Source of the DNA: Platanthera guangdongensis
Lineage: Eukaryota; Streptophyta; Magnoliopsida; Asparagales; Orchidaceae
Length of the DNA: 64,000 nucleotides
Direction: 5' to 3'
Assembly (NCBI GenBank): GCA_039583875.1
Contig: CM077150.1
Coordinates: 174,973,499-175,037,498, forward strand
Each line of letters opens with the position of its first letter. The first letter of the stretch is position 1. A program made the position numbers and the translations under genes. A model generated the notes under the pieces. The model did not search any database, had not been told where the DNA came from, and was given only the letters and a program-made list of their open reading frames with translations. This document shows positions 52,996-63,721 of this stretch, piece by piece.

Positions 52996-54581
52996 GCACC
53001 GTGATTATTGGCGGGAAGACGGCCTATGCGCTGTTCGATACCGGTGCCTCACACTCTTTTGTGTCCGAGGATTTCATAAAAGACGTGGGGGATGTTCAGT
53101 ACTTCACGGGAATAGCCCGACGTGTACGCCTTCCGGATGGCTCGGAGATGATCGCAACTGCCAAGTGCGAGTTGGAATTATTTATTGATGGGAAGGCCTT
53201 TGATACGCCGGCCACGGTTCTGAGAATGCCGGAGTTTGACATCATTTTGGGCATGGCATGGCTGGACTGGCACTTCGCGAGGATCGACTGCGCGGAGAAG
53301 CGGATCTATTTGAGGCATGGAGACTCTGACGTCATCTTCCAAGGTATTGGCTTCGCGCCACGTATGATATTATCTTCTATTCAGGCTGTAAAAGCTCATA
53401 TGAAGGGAGACGAGGTCTTCATGATCTGGTTCGAGTTGAAGGAGGAAGCGTTGGAGTTAAAGGATGTACGGGTAGTGCGGGATTTTCCTGAGGTATTTCC
53501 TGAGAAGCTACCAGGATTACCTCCACATAGAGAGGTTGACTCCCAGATCAATCTAGTACCAGGTGCCAAGCCTGTATCCAAGGCCCCGTACAGAATGGCC
53601 CCGAAAGAACTAGCAGAATTTAGAGTTCAATTGCAAGAACTAGTAGATTCAGGGTTCGTTCGCCCCAGTTCATCACCATGGGGTGCCCCTGTGCTGTTCG
53701 TAAAGAAGAAGGATGGAACCCTGCGATTGTGCATAGATTATCGGGAACTCAATCGACTAACGGTGCGGAACACTTATCCGCTACCTCGGATCGACGAGTT
53801 GTTCGATCAATTAGTGGGAGCACATTGGTTCTCTAAACTAGACCTGCGCTCTGGATACTATCAGTTGAGGATACAAGAGGGGGATATTCAGAAAACAGCC
53901 TTCAGTTCGAGATATGGTTTGTATGAGTTCACAGTAATGCCGTTTGGGCTCACGAATGCGCCTTCGGCCTTCATGAGCCTGATGAACAAGGTGTTTGAAC
54001 CATACTTGGACATCTTCGTCATTGTTTTCATCGACGACATCTTGGTCTACTCAAAGACGGAGGAGGAGCATGTCGAACACCTGACCTTGGTTTTGAAGAA
54101 ATTGAAGGAGCATGCCTTGTATGCCAAGTTTAGCAAGTGTGAATTCTGGCTTAAGGAGGTAGCCTTATTGGGGCATGTGATTAGTGGAGCAGGATTAGCT
54201 GTGGATCCAGCCAAGGTGCGGGCCGTGAAGCAGTGGTCGCCCTTGAAGTCGGCGGCCGATGTACGAAGCTTTCTTGGACTTGCTGGCTACTACCGCAAGT
54301 TCGTGAAAGGATTTTCCAAGATTGCCCTTCCTCTTACCTCCTTGACGAAGAAGGGTGTGCCATTTGAGTGGACACCTCAATGTGAAGCGGCATTTCAAGA
54401 ATTGAAAGATAGGCTTACCTCCGCCCCCATCCTTGCACTTCCGTCGGGGAAGGAAGGATTCCAAGTTTACACGGACGCATCATATCAAGGGATGGGAGCG
54501 GTGCTGATGCAGCACGGGCATGTGATCGCTTATGCTTCAAGGCTCCCTCGGCAGAGCATGCGGAGTATTTGGCCACCATGA
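52996..54581 (+). CDS. Gyp6 protease, reverse transcriptase and truncated RNase H
   Basis: The frame opens at the intron acceptor; the first unspliced start-like codon is GTG at 53001. Protease: [17 protein letters not shown] and [13 protein letters not shown]. Reverse transcriptase: [63 protein letters not shown], the catalytic [24 protein letters not shown]. RNase H begins with [19 protein letters not shown] and HVIAYASR, but then the normal continuation (the Glu and remaining Asp residues and the linker) is absent and the frame stops at 54581. The remaining pol is in another frame. The deletion removes most of RNase H, so this copy probably cannot complete reverse transcription by itself. 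Confidence 0.93.
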
Positions 54582-56035
54582 GCATAATTTGTGATATCCG
54601 AGACCGGATTCGGGTGGAGCAAGGAATGGATGCGGCCTTGGCCCCGGCAATCAAGGCAATTGAAGATGGGACCACCGATGAGTACACACTAAAAGACGGT
54701 CTCGTTTATTTTCATGGCCGACTTTATATTCCCAAGGGCGGCAAAATTCGGGAGGATATATTAAGAGAGGCGCATTCCTCTCAATATTCAGTGCACCCGG
54801 GTACTGCTAAGATGTACGCCGGACTGCGGAAGACCATGTGTTGGCCGGGAATGAAGAAGGATGTTCGCTACTATGTTACACATTGCGAAGCTTGCCAAAG
54901 AGTGAAGGCTGAATGCAGGAGTCCCGGTGGTTTGTTGCAGTCGTTGCCCATCCCCGAATGGAAGTTCGAGGACATCTCCATGGACTTTGTCCATGGGCTA
55001 CCTCGCTCACGCTCCGGGAATGATTCGGTATGGGTTATAGTGGATCGACTGACAAAGGTGGCCCGGTTCATTCCAATGAAGAAGGAAGCACACGTGGATG
55101 TTTTGGTACGCCTTTTTGTGGAACAATTTGTACGGTATCATGGCGTGCCCAAGACAATTGTTTCGGATCGGGATGGTCGGTTTACATCCAATGAGTGGAA
55201 GGCGGTACAGGCGTATTTGGGCTCACGCCTAACCTTTAGTACCGCATTTCATCCTCAGACTGACGGACAGTCAGAGCGGACCATCAGAACGCTGGAGGAT
55301 TTATTAAGGTTATGTGTGTTGGACAGAGGAGAGCCGTGGGAAAGACTCTTGCCCCTGGTAGAATTCTCCTACAATAATAGTCATCAAGCGAGCATCGGTA
55401 TGGCGCCCCATGAAGCCCTTTACGGAAGAAGGTGTAGGACTCCCTTGTCTTGGGTGCAAGATGAAGATCCGAAGGCATTGGGAAACGAATACATAGATGA
55501 TACTGCTGCGGCGGTCAGATTGATACGGGATCGCATGTTGGAGGCTCAAAGTCGACAGGCAAAATATTACAATAAAAAGCATCGGATGGTGGAATTCCAA
55601 GTGGGCGAAAAGGTGTTCCTTAAGATTCGGCCGATGCATGGAGTTTCGCGGGTGCGTGGAGTGAAAAAGCTCAGCCCAAGGTATGTTGGGCCTTATACTA
55701 TATTGGAAAGGATTGGCCCGTTTGCCTATCGGTTGGAGTTACCACCGGAACTAGAAAATCTTCACGACGTGTTCCACGTATCGTCGCTTCGAAAAGCACT
55801 ATTGCGGCCCGACCAATTTATTCCCACTACTGATGGTGCGGTGGCGTCAGATAGGTCTGTGCGACTAGAGCCGGTACGAATCGTTGACAGCGAGACAAGA
55901 ACATTACGCCGCAAAAGTGTCCCCTTAGTGAAGGTGCTATGGATGAATCATGGGAAGGAGGAGTACACCTGGGAGCCAATGGATTTGATGCAGCAACGCT
56001 ACCCGGAGTTGTTTACCCAAGGTAATCTTATTTAA
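54569..56035 (+). CDS. Gyp6 integrase with GPY/F module and chromodomain-like tail
   Basis: A 488-residue open reading in a frame shifted from RT; the formal first ATG (54569) lies in the deletion scar, so the protein would normally be a pol cleavage product. Zinc domain: [15 protein letters not shown] and [14 protein letters not shown] core: [48 protein letters not shown]. Then [20 protein letters not shown], the GPY/F module [16 protein letters not shown] and [13 protein letters not shown]. The tail [19 protein letters not shown] ending in YPELF is chromodomain-like and marks a chromovirus; such tails can steer integration to particular chromatin. All catalytic residues are present. Confidence 0.93.
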   Translation: MATMSIICDIRDRIRVEQGMDAALAPAIKAIEDGTTDEYTLKDGLVYFHGRLYIPKGGKIREDILREAHSSQYSVHPGTAKMYAGLRKTMCWPGMKKDVRYYVTHCEACQRVKAECRSPGGLLQSLPIPEWKFEDISMDFVHGLPRSRSGNDSVWVIVDRLTKVARFIPMKKEAHVDVLVRLFVEQFVRYHGVPKTIVSDRDGRFTSNEWKAVQAYLGSRLTFSTAFHPQTDGQSERTIRTLEDLLRLCVLDRGEPWERLLPLVEFSYNNSHQASIGMAPHEALYGRRCRTPLSWVQDEDPKALGNEYIDDTAAAVRLIRDRMLEAQSRQAKYYNKKHRMVEFQVGEKVFLKIRPMHGVSRVRGVKKLSPRYVGPYTILERIGPFAYRLELPPELENLHDVFHVSSLRKALLRPDQFIPTTDGAVASDRSVRLEPVRIVDSETRTLRRKSVPLVKVLWMNHGKEEYTWEPMDLMQQRYPELFTQGNLI

Positions 56036-56085
56036 AAACATATGATAAACTTTCTGTTAGGTTTTTCTCCACACAGCCTAAGCCT

Positions 56086-56124
56086 GATTTCGGGGACGAA
56101 ATCTTTTATTTTGTTTATAGGATT
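56086..56124 (+). other. Gyp6 pre-LTR palindrome and polypurine region
   Basis: GATTTCGGGGACGAAATC (56086-56103) has 7-bp arms around GGGA. The sequence up to the LTR (TTGTTTATAGGATT) is a weak polypurine tract. The same palindrome type precedes the LTRs of Gyp3 and Gyp7. Confidence 0.65.
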
Positions 56125-59100
56125 TGTAACGTCCCGAATCGTTCTAGGCCACTAGTGTGTGTGTTTTGAGTCAGGAGGGTTGACTCGAGTCCTGAGAAGT
56201 GCAGGGAATTGGGCTGCGCTTGTGGAGAAGGGGAGAAATCAGTGCAGAGAGAAGTGACACGGGTAGAGACACGGCCGTGTCCCTACCCGTGTGCATCGAG
56301 ATGATCTCGACGAGCCGTGTCGAGATCGTCGAGAATCGTCGAGAGTCGTCGAGATCAAGTGACACGGGTAGTGACACGGCCGTGTCCCTACCCGTGTGCG
56401 TCGAGATGATCTCGACGAGCCGTGTCGAGACCGTCGAGAGTCGTCGAGATCGTGACACGGGTAGTGACACGGCCGTGTCCCTACCCGTGTGCGTCGAGAT
56501 GATCTCGACGAGGCGTGTCGAGATCGTCGAGCGGGGTCGACACTAAGTGACACGGGTAGTGACACGGGCGTGTCCCTACCCGTGTGCGTCGAGTTGAGCT
56601 CGACGAGAAGTGGCGAGATGTAACTGAAGATGCACACGGCCAATGACACGGCCAGGCACACGGCCGTGTCATGTGAACACGGGTTGGGACACGGGCGTGT
56701 CCCGACCCGTGTCAAACACTGAACCGACATGGAAACTGTCGTTGCCGTTTCGCCAGGCAGGACACGGGTAAGGACACGGCCGTGTCCCTACCCGTGTCAC
56801 ATTTTGCATATAAGGGGCAGAGAAACCCTAGCCGTTTTTCACTCTCATTTCCTTTCCCTATTTCCTGTGAGAGCTCCTGGTGAGAGGGAAACTGCAGGAG
56901 CAAGTTTTACCGAAGGAGATCCGCCATCGCCGCGAGAGAGAAGATGCCGCCAAGGAGAACTACGCGATCCATGGCCGGAAATGGTGGTACCGCTGGAGTC
57001 AACGTGAGTTTCCTACCCTCTCCCTTGGTGTTAGATCTTAGATATTTAGGAGAGACATCGGTTCAAGAGAACTTGATGTAGAGGAGAAGATTTCTAGGTT
57101 TGGCCATGCTAGGATTTGAATCCTAGATTTTAGATCTCTTCAACCCTTCCCCTTTTCTTCAATATGACGACGGGTGGATGGTCTCGTGAGGAGTTTATGG
57201 CCTTTGAGGTTGAATAAGGGAGGAGAATAATTCTGGAAAATTTAGGAACGATCGCCTTGACGAGGAAGACGAACCGATGCCGTTCATTTTCCTTTAAGAT
57301 GCGCGCAGAATCTGTATTCTGCGCGCAGCGATCTTCTAGGCCCTTTTTATGTAGGATATGTGCAGATCTGGGCTTTTGGCCAAACACGAAAGTTGTAGCC
57401 CTTGGAAATACCTTTCCAACGAGTGGTTGCACGACTTCAAGTGATGTCTGTGGCCCCGGGAAAACCAAATCGAGTTTGCTGTCCGGCAATTCCTGTACAC
57501 AGAAATTGTGTTCTGTGCGCAGTGAACTTTGAAGCCGATTTCGAGTAAGGTATTGTCAGATCTGGGTTGTGACCTGAATATGAAAGTTGTAGATCATGAA
57601 AAGATCTTTCCAACGAGGGGTTACACGACTTCACCGGATTCCTGTAGCCTCGGGAATCTCCGGTCGAAATTGCTGTCCAGATTAGTGATACACTTAGAAT
57701 TCTGGTTTTATATAAAGTGCAACAAGAGTCGGTGGAATTCTGTCAAGATTAAATAATTGATGCTAATCACCGAAGAACTTTGAATGATGGTGTTTATTAT
57801 TTAGAATGCATACAACTGATTTACTATTGCAAGTTGTCTTGAGATTTGGATGGTTTCCTTTATGTTTAATTGAATCGAATTGATAAGATGTTGATAGATT
57901 ATAACATATACGCATCATATAAGTCTTATGTAGAGTTCATATGGAATGACATATAGAAGATTAAACTATGACCATGATATGTTGATTTGGTGAAATGAAA
58001 TTTATTAGTCCAATACTTAGAGCGTCGTCTCCCTACGGGTAGTATTGTGGAAGAATGAAAGTGCGGTGTTGACCGTCACTTGTTTTGTTGTGTTGAGATA
58101 GGTGTGGATGGATGGTTGGGCTGTGTCCTCGTGTTTACTTCCGAGGCCCCTTCCATGATATGTTGATATGGTATTTGCATGTGGTGTGAGTCGACACGCG
58201 GTGTCGTAATCCTGGGTTAAGGATAGTGTGGCAGGTCTACGGGCTCGCCAGTCGTCACACCGACGGGAGTTGGCAGTTAGACTTGGTCGGTTTGGGCTGT
58301 GTCCTCGGTGTTCACGTCCCGAGGCCCCTCCGACCATGTGAACGGTTGGGCTGTGTCCTCGTGCTTTCTTCCGAGGCCCCTTCCGGGTCACGCAAGGCCA
58401 GTTCGGGCTGTGTTCTTGGTGCACATCTACCCAAGACCCCGCTGGGCCATAGTACGCATGGGCTCCGCTGTTGTGTTCTTAGCGTTGAGGCGTACGGAGG
58501 CCTAGGTGAAGTAGTGTGATACCCGCCTAGTAGTAGAAGTGCCCGTTCTACTGTCACCGCCTGGCCACGGCGGCTGATGCCTGAGAGGTTAGCTACCAGC
58601 TCGAAAAGTGGGAACTATAGTCTGTGTCGACATAGCAGTTGCATGGGTGTGCATGGGTGAGTCATTGCATAGCATTCATAGCATTCATAACATTGCACAA
58701 CAAGATCCTCATCGTATAAGTTTGTATGGGCACTCTTATACGATGAGTTACTTTTATGTAACCCGATCCTTAACTTATAAGTTTGTATGGGCATTCTTAT
58801 AAGTTAAGTTACTTCCTGCTCTTACTTATACTTGCTAGTTTACTTGTAGCTCTTATATAAATGCTGATAGTGATACTGTTTCTCTTACTCTACTGCCACC
58901 TGTTTGTACCTGTCATACACTTATAAATATTGTACCCTTGTTTCTCTTTCTCCGCCCGGTGCCGAGGAGTCGCCGGGGGAGCGGATGTGAAACCACTTAG
59001 TCGTTTCGACTAACGGTTGCTACGTCTTCCTTTTTAGGAGGTCACGCCGCAGGTAGAGCAGCCGCAGACTACGCAGCAGGACAGCCAGGCCAGGACGACA

Positions 59101-59453
59101 GGGCCTGATGTGACGGTGTCGTCGATACCGTCTGTTACTGATGTTAGTATTTTTATTACTCTGATGTAGCCCGTTTGGGCAATGATTAGCTGTACTCTGA
59201 TATTTTGTAGAAGCATGTTTTAGCTTCTCATTATTGATGTTTTGGACTTTATATACTTAGTGTGGATTTTGACTTCTCTTGCTTATTTATTTGGTTGGGT
59301 TGGCATGATATATTGATATGGTTTCAGCCGGCGGAATAGGCGTCTTGTGGTACAGGTTAGCCCGTGTGCTAATGCTACCGCAAGGCGACTGTTCCGGGCA
59401 TAAGACTCCCCCTTCGTGCCGTGTTTTGGGATCCGGGGAGGGGGGGTCTTACA
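56125..59453 (+). repeat. Gyp6 3' LTR
   Basis: Same length as the 5' LTR, with matching array (56255-56799), TATA (56807-56814) and mini-exon (about 56944-57003). Differences are scattered single bases. Confidence 0.97.
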
Positions 59454-59458
59454 GATTG
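59454..59458 (+). repeat. Gyp6 target-site duplication, right (GATTG)
   Basis: Exact copy of 48259-48263. Confidence 0.95.
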
Positions 59459-60115
59459 TACCCTCTGAGTAACCATCCATGAAACCAAGAAATTCATGGC
59501 CTATGGTATCATATACAAGCTCGTCGATTCGAGGGGGTGAGAAGATATCTTATTGGCTTACATGGTTGAGGTTGATGTAATCTACGCACATCCACAACAT
59601 CTTGGAAGTCTTCTTTACCAACATCACATTGGAGAGCTAAGTAGGATACTCTGCTTCATGAATTAACCACACCTCTAGGAGTTTTCTACCTCTTCCTCAA
59701 TATCCAGAAGCTATTTTGGGGCGAAGTTGTGCATTTTTTGAATCTCAGGCATGCACATATGGTTAATATTTAGCGAATTGGAAATTACCTGTGGTTTCCC
59801 ACCATGCATGCCCTCGGGATTTCATGCAAAAATACCATGGTTAGCATGGAAGAAGTTTGTGTACTCCTTCCTCTCTTTAGAGGGCATAAATGATCAGACA
59901 TGGACCACATGTGTTGAGTCCTTGCTGGAATGAAAAACCTCTATGAGTCCCTCCATTTGTGCTCGACGCCAAAGTGTTGCCTCGTCAACAAGATCAAAGG
60001 TGATGGAGGGTTATAGCCTTCCTTGGCTGAGCCTTCCTTAGATAATAGGATCCTACTGTATCTTGATTCCCACACAAATTGCCCACCGTGTAGGGAGTAA
60101 TGAACTTCATCACGA
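59459..60115 (-). pseudogene. Tat1 pol: protease tail and reverse transcriptase N-terminal half
   Basis: It continues Tat1 across the Gyp6 insertion. On the minus strand a protease-end pattern TPYTVGNLCGNQDTV lies near 60060. RT fingers read LSNVMLVKKTSKMLWMCVDY (59570-59645), then PPRIDELVYDTIGHEF and LGFMDGYSEGTI running into the target duplication. Multiple stops. The motif order matches Tat/Ogre-type RT. A transcript from this relic is not expected. Confidence 0.75.
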
Positions 60116-60685
60116 GTTGTTATAATGGGATTGCCTTAAAACTACTAGCAAAGTGATCCATAGTGGCTACATAATCCTTTTTCTCTTGCTTGAATGCTTC
60201 ATATTGCCGATTTAGGAGGGATTTCCTATCATCCCTCACTTTGTATGTTCCTTGCATATAGACAATAAGAGAATCCCACATCTCTTTAGCAGTCTTGAAG
60301 TGAGCCAAGTTCTGGAAGGTGGAGTCATCTATGACACTTACAATGATATTTTGTGTCATCTTATCCATAGTGGCCAAGATGACTCCATCCTTAGTCATTT
60401 CAGTGTATTTCTTTGGGGTTTGGACATTGGTATCTGGGATAGAGTTTTTCAAGGGAATGACGGGTCCTTCCTGAACTGTAATTAATATCCTAGGGTCTAA
60501 GTCTTCCATGAATAGCTTGACCCTCTCTTTTCAAATCTCAAAGTTCTCTTTTTGCCGACTGGAAGCTTCATTGAGCTCAACTCCTTATGGTTCTCTCCTG
60601 AATCCATAGGGATAATATTTAGCTACTCATGGAGATCTGTTCAGACTGTTAAGTCCTTATTGAACAACCTCCCTCAGATACCACT
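60116..60685 (-). pseudogene. Cop6 gag N-terminal fragment and leader
   Basis: The minus-strand reading 60120-60509 is closely related to Cop1 Gag: LDPRILITVQEGPVIPLKNS (Cop1 SDPRIYITVKEGSYVPMKVS), VILATMDKMTQNIIVSVIDD and KEMWDSLIVYMQGTYKVRDD. It stops at 60120, where Tat1 sequence begins. Bases 60510-60671 are leader and the frameshifted Gag start. A primer site (TGGTATCTGAGG on the minus strand, 60672-60683) adjoins the LTR. Confidence 0.85.
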
Positions 60686-60890
60686 TGAAAGTCTTTGTTT
60701 CAAGAGTAATTATCACCTAGAGGGGGGGGGGGGGTAAATCGGTTTCTTAGTCTTTAAGACTATCTCATTGATTTAGTGTGTTAAGTGTTCAGTTATTTTA
60801 GTTATCTTTCAAGAAAGAGAGACAACACAATAGTATTTATAGTGGTTCCCCAAGGTATGGTCCAATGTTTCTCCGACCTTTCTAACATTG
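60686..60890 (-). repeat. Cop6 5' LTR, terminal fragment
   Basis: The plus-strand start TGAAAGTCTTTG is the LTR 3' end. It carries the G-tract next to CACCTAGAG (60714-60734) and TATAGTGGTTCCCCAAGG, the motifs shared with Cop1, Cop2 and Cop4. Truncated at 60890 by the Athila-like LTR. Confidence 0.75.
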
Positions 60891-62577
60891 TGTTAGACAA
60901 GGCAATTGATAAGTCAATTTATATAGTTATTTTAGTTTAGTTTTTTAGAAATAAAAAATATAGTTTATTTGGCTTTATATTAATATATAAAATAATTCGT
61001 TTATTTTTATATTTCAGGTCAATATGGGCTCCAAATATCAATTTCAAGTCCATGGCAATGATCTGAAAATATTGTGGAGAAAATTAACATTTTTGGTCAC
61101 GGATAGCTGAACTTCAAATGGTCATAACTTTCAAACTTGAAGAGTTACGGGACGTGCAACCAGTCAACGGAAAGAGGATGATCTCCTCTATAAATCTGGA
61201 GAGTTTCACATGTGCACGCCCCGAAGTGAAGCCCTGGTAGGGCGTGACAAGGGGGCGTGTCTCGGGTAAAAATATAATTTTCCGCAGAAAACTTCTGTAG
61301 GCAATTCTGGGACTTTTTATAAGTACACGCCCACATGTCACTGGCGTGACCTAGGGCGTGGCCAACCCAAACCTGCGAAATTGAAGCCAGATTGTGCTGT
61401 TTCCAGCTATTTGATGACCCGGTCAGTACACGTCCTAGGTCACAGGCGTGTCATAGGAGCGTGACATCCCGTAACAGCCAGAATTTATTTCCTGCCATTT
61501 CTCCTTCCTGCCGTTTCTAGTAACAGACTTGACACGCCCTAGTTCACGGGCATGACCAAGGGGCATGACCCGAAAAACGACAACTTTTTGCACTTTTTCT
61601 CCAATGTTCCCAGGCTTTCAAGACAGCAATTTCCGAGCCTTACACGGTATAGGTCACGGGCGTGACCTAGGGCATGACCTTCCAGAAATTTTACTATAAA
61701 TTCCAGAAAAAGCCAGGATCTACAAGAAGCATCAAGGGAGCCAAATCTAGGAGTAGTTCAATAGCTTAGTTTCTATTTTTATGCATTTCTTTCATGTAAT
61801 TTTCAATTACATAGTGTAGTTTCACTCTTGTTAGCCTTCAGTTTCAGTTCTATTTTATTCCGATCATGTCTCCATTTATCTTTCTTTGTATCTTACTTTT
61901 CATGTCAAGTAGCTAATTTTTTTATCACTTGATCATGATAATCTTTGAATAACATAATCTTTTTTTTGTTAAACTCTATTTTTACTACTTCGATTTATCT
62001 TTGATTATTTTTGTGTCGAATTCATATTTCGCAGCTATGTTATTCGATTTTAGATCTGTACCTTAAATGACAGAGAGGTTGCGGATACGAGTAGATCACT
62101 CAAACATAAAAGGAGCCGCATGCACTCCTCGAGAGAGGATGACACGGATCTTCCGGATTGAAGTCAAATCAAATAGCGGGGTTCATCGCATAAGGAAACC
62201 TTAGGGGTTTCGACTGGCCGAGGGATCTTAATCGATCAACCTAAGTTTAGTCAGGAGCGTATACTCGAGAGAGGTGCTTTTGTAATTTAGGAACCTCCAC
62301 GGTCGAAGTAGGTAATTTAGAAGTTTGCTTTAATGAAAAGTTTATTTTATTTTAAAGTGAGTGTAGATCAAGTATTATCTTTTATTTTATTTTTCTGCCT
62401 ATAGTTTAATTTCACTCATTTTATCATCCAATAAAATAATATTAATTCACGTGAGTAGGAGTACTCAACAGGCCCCGAGTCTAATACGACATTTTCTATA
62501 ATATATTTTGATAGGTACACTTGCCTATTTGGGATTTTAGTTTGGATATATTTTCAAAACTATAAAATTCCTCATCA
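60891..62577 (+). repeat. Ath1: Athila-like LTR (1687 bp)
   Basis: It starts TGTTAGACAAGG and ends CTCATCA before the primer site. It contains CACGGGCGTGACCTAGGGCGTG-like repeats (61200-61690) and a 3' block resembling Athila LTR ends (GAGAGAGGATGACACGGATC, AGGAACCTCCACGGTC). No coding content. Confidence 0.7.
61200..61690. repeat. GTCACGGGCGTGAC-type repeats in the Ath1 LTR
   Basis: At least eight copies of (G)GTCACGGGCGTGACCTAGGGCGTGAC variants, near-palindromic with CpG core, comparable to the arrays in Gyp3 and Gyp6. An inverted Ath2 copy is at 63686-63720. Confidence 0.7.
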
Positions 62578-62985
62578 AACTTTTGGCGCAGTTGTCGGGT
62601 ATATTTTTGTTGATATTTTGAAAGCGAAAATTGTATTACTTTTATCACTCTCTTTCTCTATCCTCAATTCTCTTTTTAATTTTCATTTTCAAATTCATTT
62701 CTATTAGATAAGGGTTGTGTTTATTTTCTTTTATTAAAAAAATATTATCCCAATTGGCCGCTAAAATTGTCAAGCTTCAAAATCAACTAGATATTTTGGA
62801 AGCCGCAAAAAAGCCCCAAATTTTTGTTCTAATTGTAGTGCTCCTCATCAAAGTGATAATTGTTATTATTATTATTATCAAAAATTTTGTTATGAAAATA
62901 ATTTTACATTTATTATCAAAAATTGAAATGCGATGGATAAAAAACGAGCAATTGATCTAGAATCCCTTTGGAGAAAATAAACTTT
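62578..62985 (+). other. Ath1 primer site and start of internal region
   Basis: TTTTGGCGCAGTTGTCGGG (62581-62599) resembles the Athila-type primer site TTTGGCGCCGTTGCCGGGG. The remaining bases are AT-rich; the reading 62715-62960 is low-complexity (Ile/Val) with no recognised motif. Confidence 0.65.
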
Positions 62986-63721
62986 TCTATAAAAGGAAAA
63001 GACCCACAAGTTTTTAAAATAATTAACTTTGACCGTGGAGGTTCCCAAAATATATAAGTGACTCTCTCGAGAACACACAAACAACTAACTTTAGGTTGAT
63101 CAATTAAGACCCCCTCGACCAGTCAAAAACCCTAAGTTTTCTTTTAGCGGTGAAACCCACGATTGGGTTTGACCCCAATCCCGAAGATTTATGTCGTCCT
63201 CTCTCAAGGATGCATGCAAATCCTTTTTTCTTTGAGCGATCTCCTCATTTGCTTGGATTTCTCGATCAAGTAGCATGCAAATCTTAGATTGAAAAACATA
63301 CTTGCGACATATGAATTCAAAGCAAAAATTATTCAAAGATAAATCGAAGCGAAATAAATTAGAAAGTTTGCACATGTTTATAGAGACAAAATAAAATTTA
63401 TTTTATTCCAAAGTTCATCATGATCAAGTGTTCATGGAAATTTAGCTACTCATCATGATGAGATTACATAAAAAAAGAGGGAGAGACATGATTACTAAAG
63501 TTGAAATAACTTGAAATGAAATTGCAAAGAAAAGAGAACACTAGGAAAGAGAATACAAGAACTAAACTAGCTAATAAAAATGAAAATACAGCTAAAACAA
63601 ACCATAATTTCAAAAATTAAGCTCCCAAATCACCCTCATCAGCTCATGGACTTTTCTAAAATTTATAATAATATTTGCTAGAGAGTCATGCCACTAGGTC
63701 ATGCCCGTGACAGGGGCATGT
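62986..63721 (-). repeat. Ath2: Athila-like LTR fragment, inverted relative to Ath1
   Basis: The reverse complement matches Ath1 about 62085-62340 (GAACCTCCACGGTC, GATCAACCTAA, GACTGG(T/C)CGAG, CTTGAGAGAGGACGACAT), roughly 75 % by eye, and carries the GTCATGCCCGTGAC repeat at its far end. It forms an imperfect inverted repeat with Ath1. Confidence 0.7.

Larger units (their letters stand above)
48264..59453 (+). mobile_element. Gyp6: complete young Ty3 chromovirus with spliced-gene layout
   Basis: 11,190 bp, LTRs 48264-51592 and 56125-59453 of equal length (3329 bp), TGTAACGTCC...GGTCTTACA ends and a 5 bp target duplication. I counted about 19 differences between LTRs by eye (about 0.6 %), so it is recent. 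Order: LTR with mini-exon, primer site, gag, protease, RT, truncated RNase H, integrase, chromodomain-like tail. It inserted in the RT of Tat1. Confidence 0.97.

Noticed and set aside
62715..63375. Readings of 64-91 residues between and in the Athila-like LTRs
   Set aside because: AT-rich or LTR-derived frames with no recognisable Gag motif.
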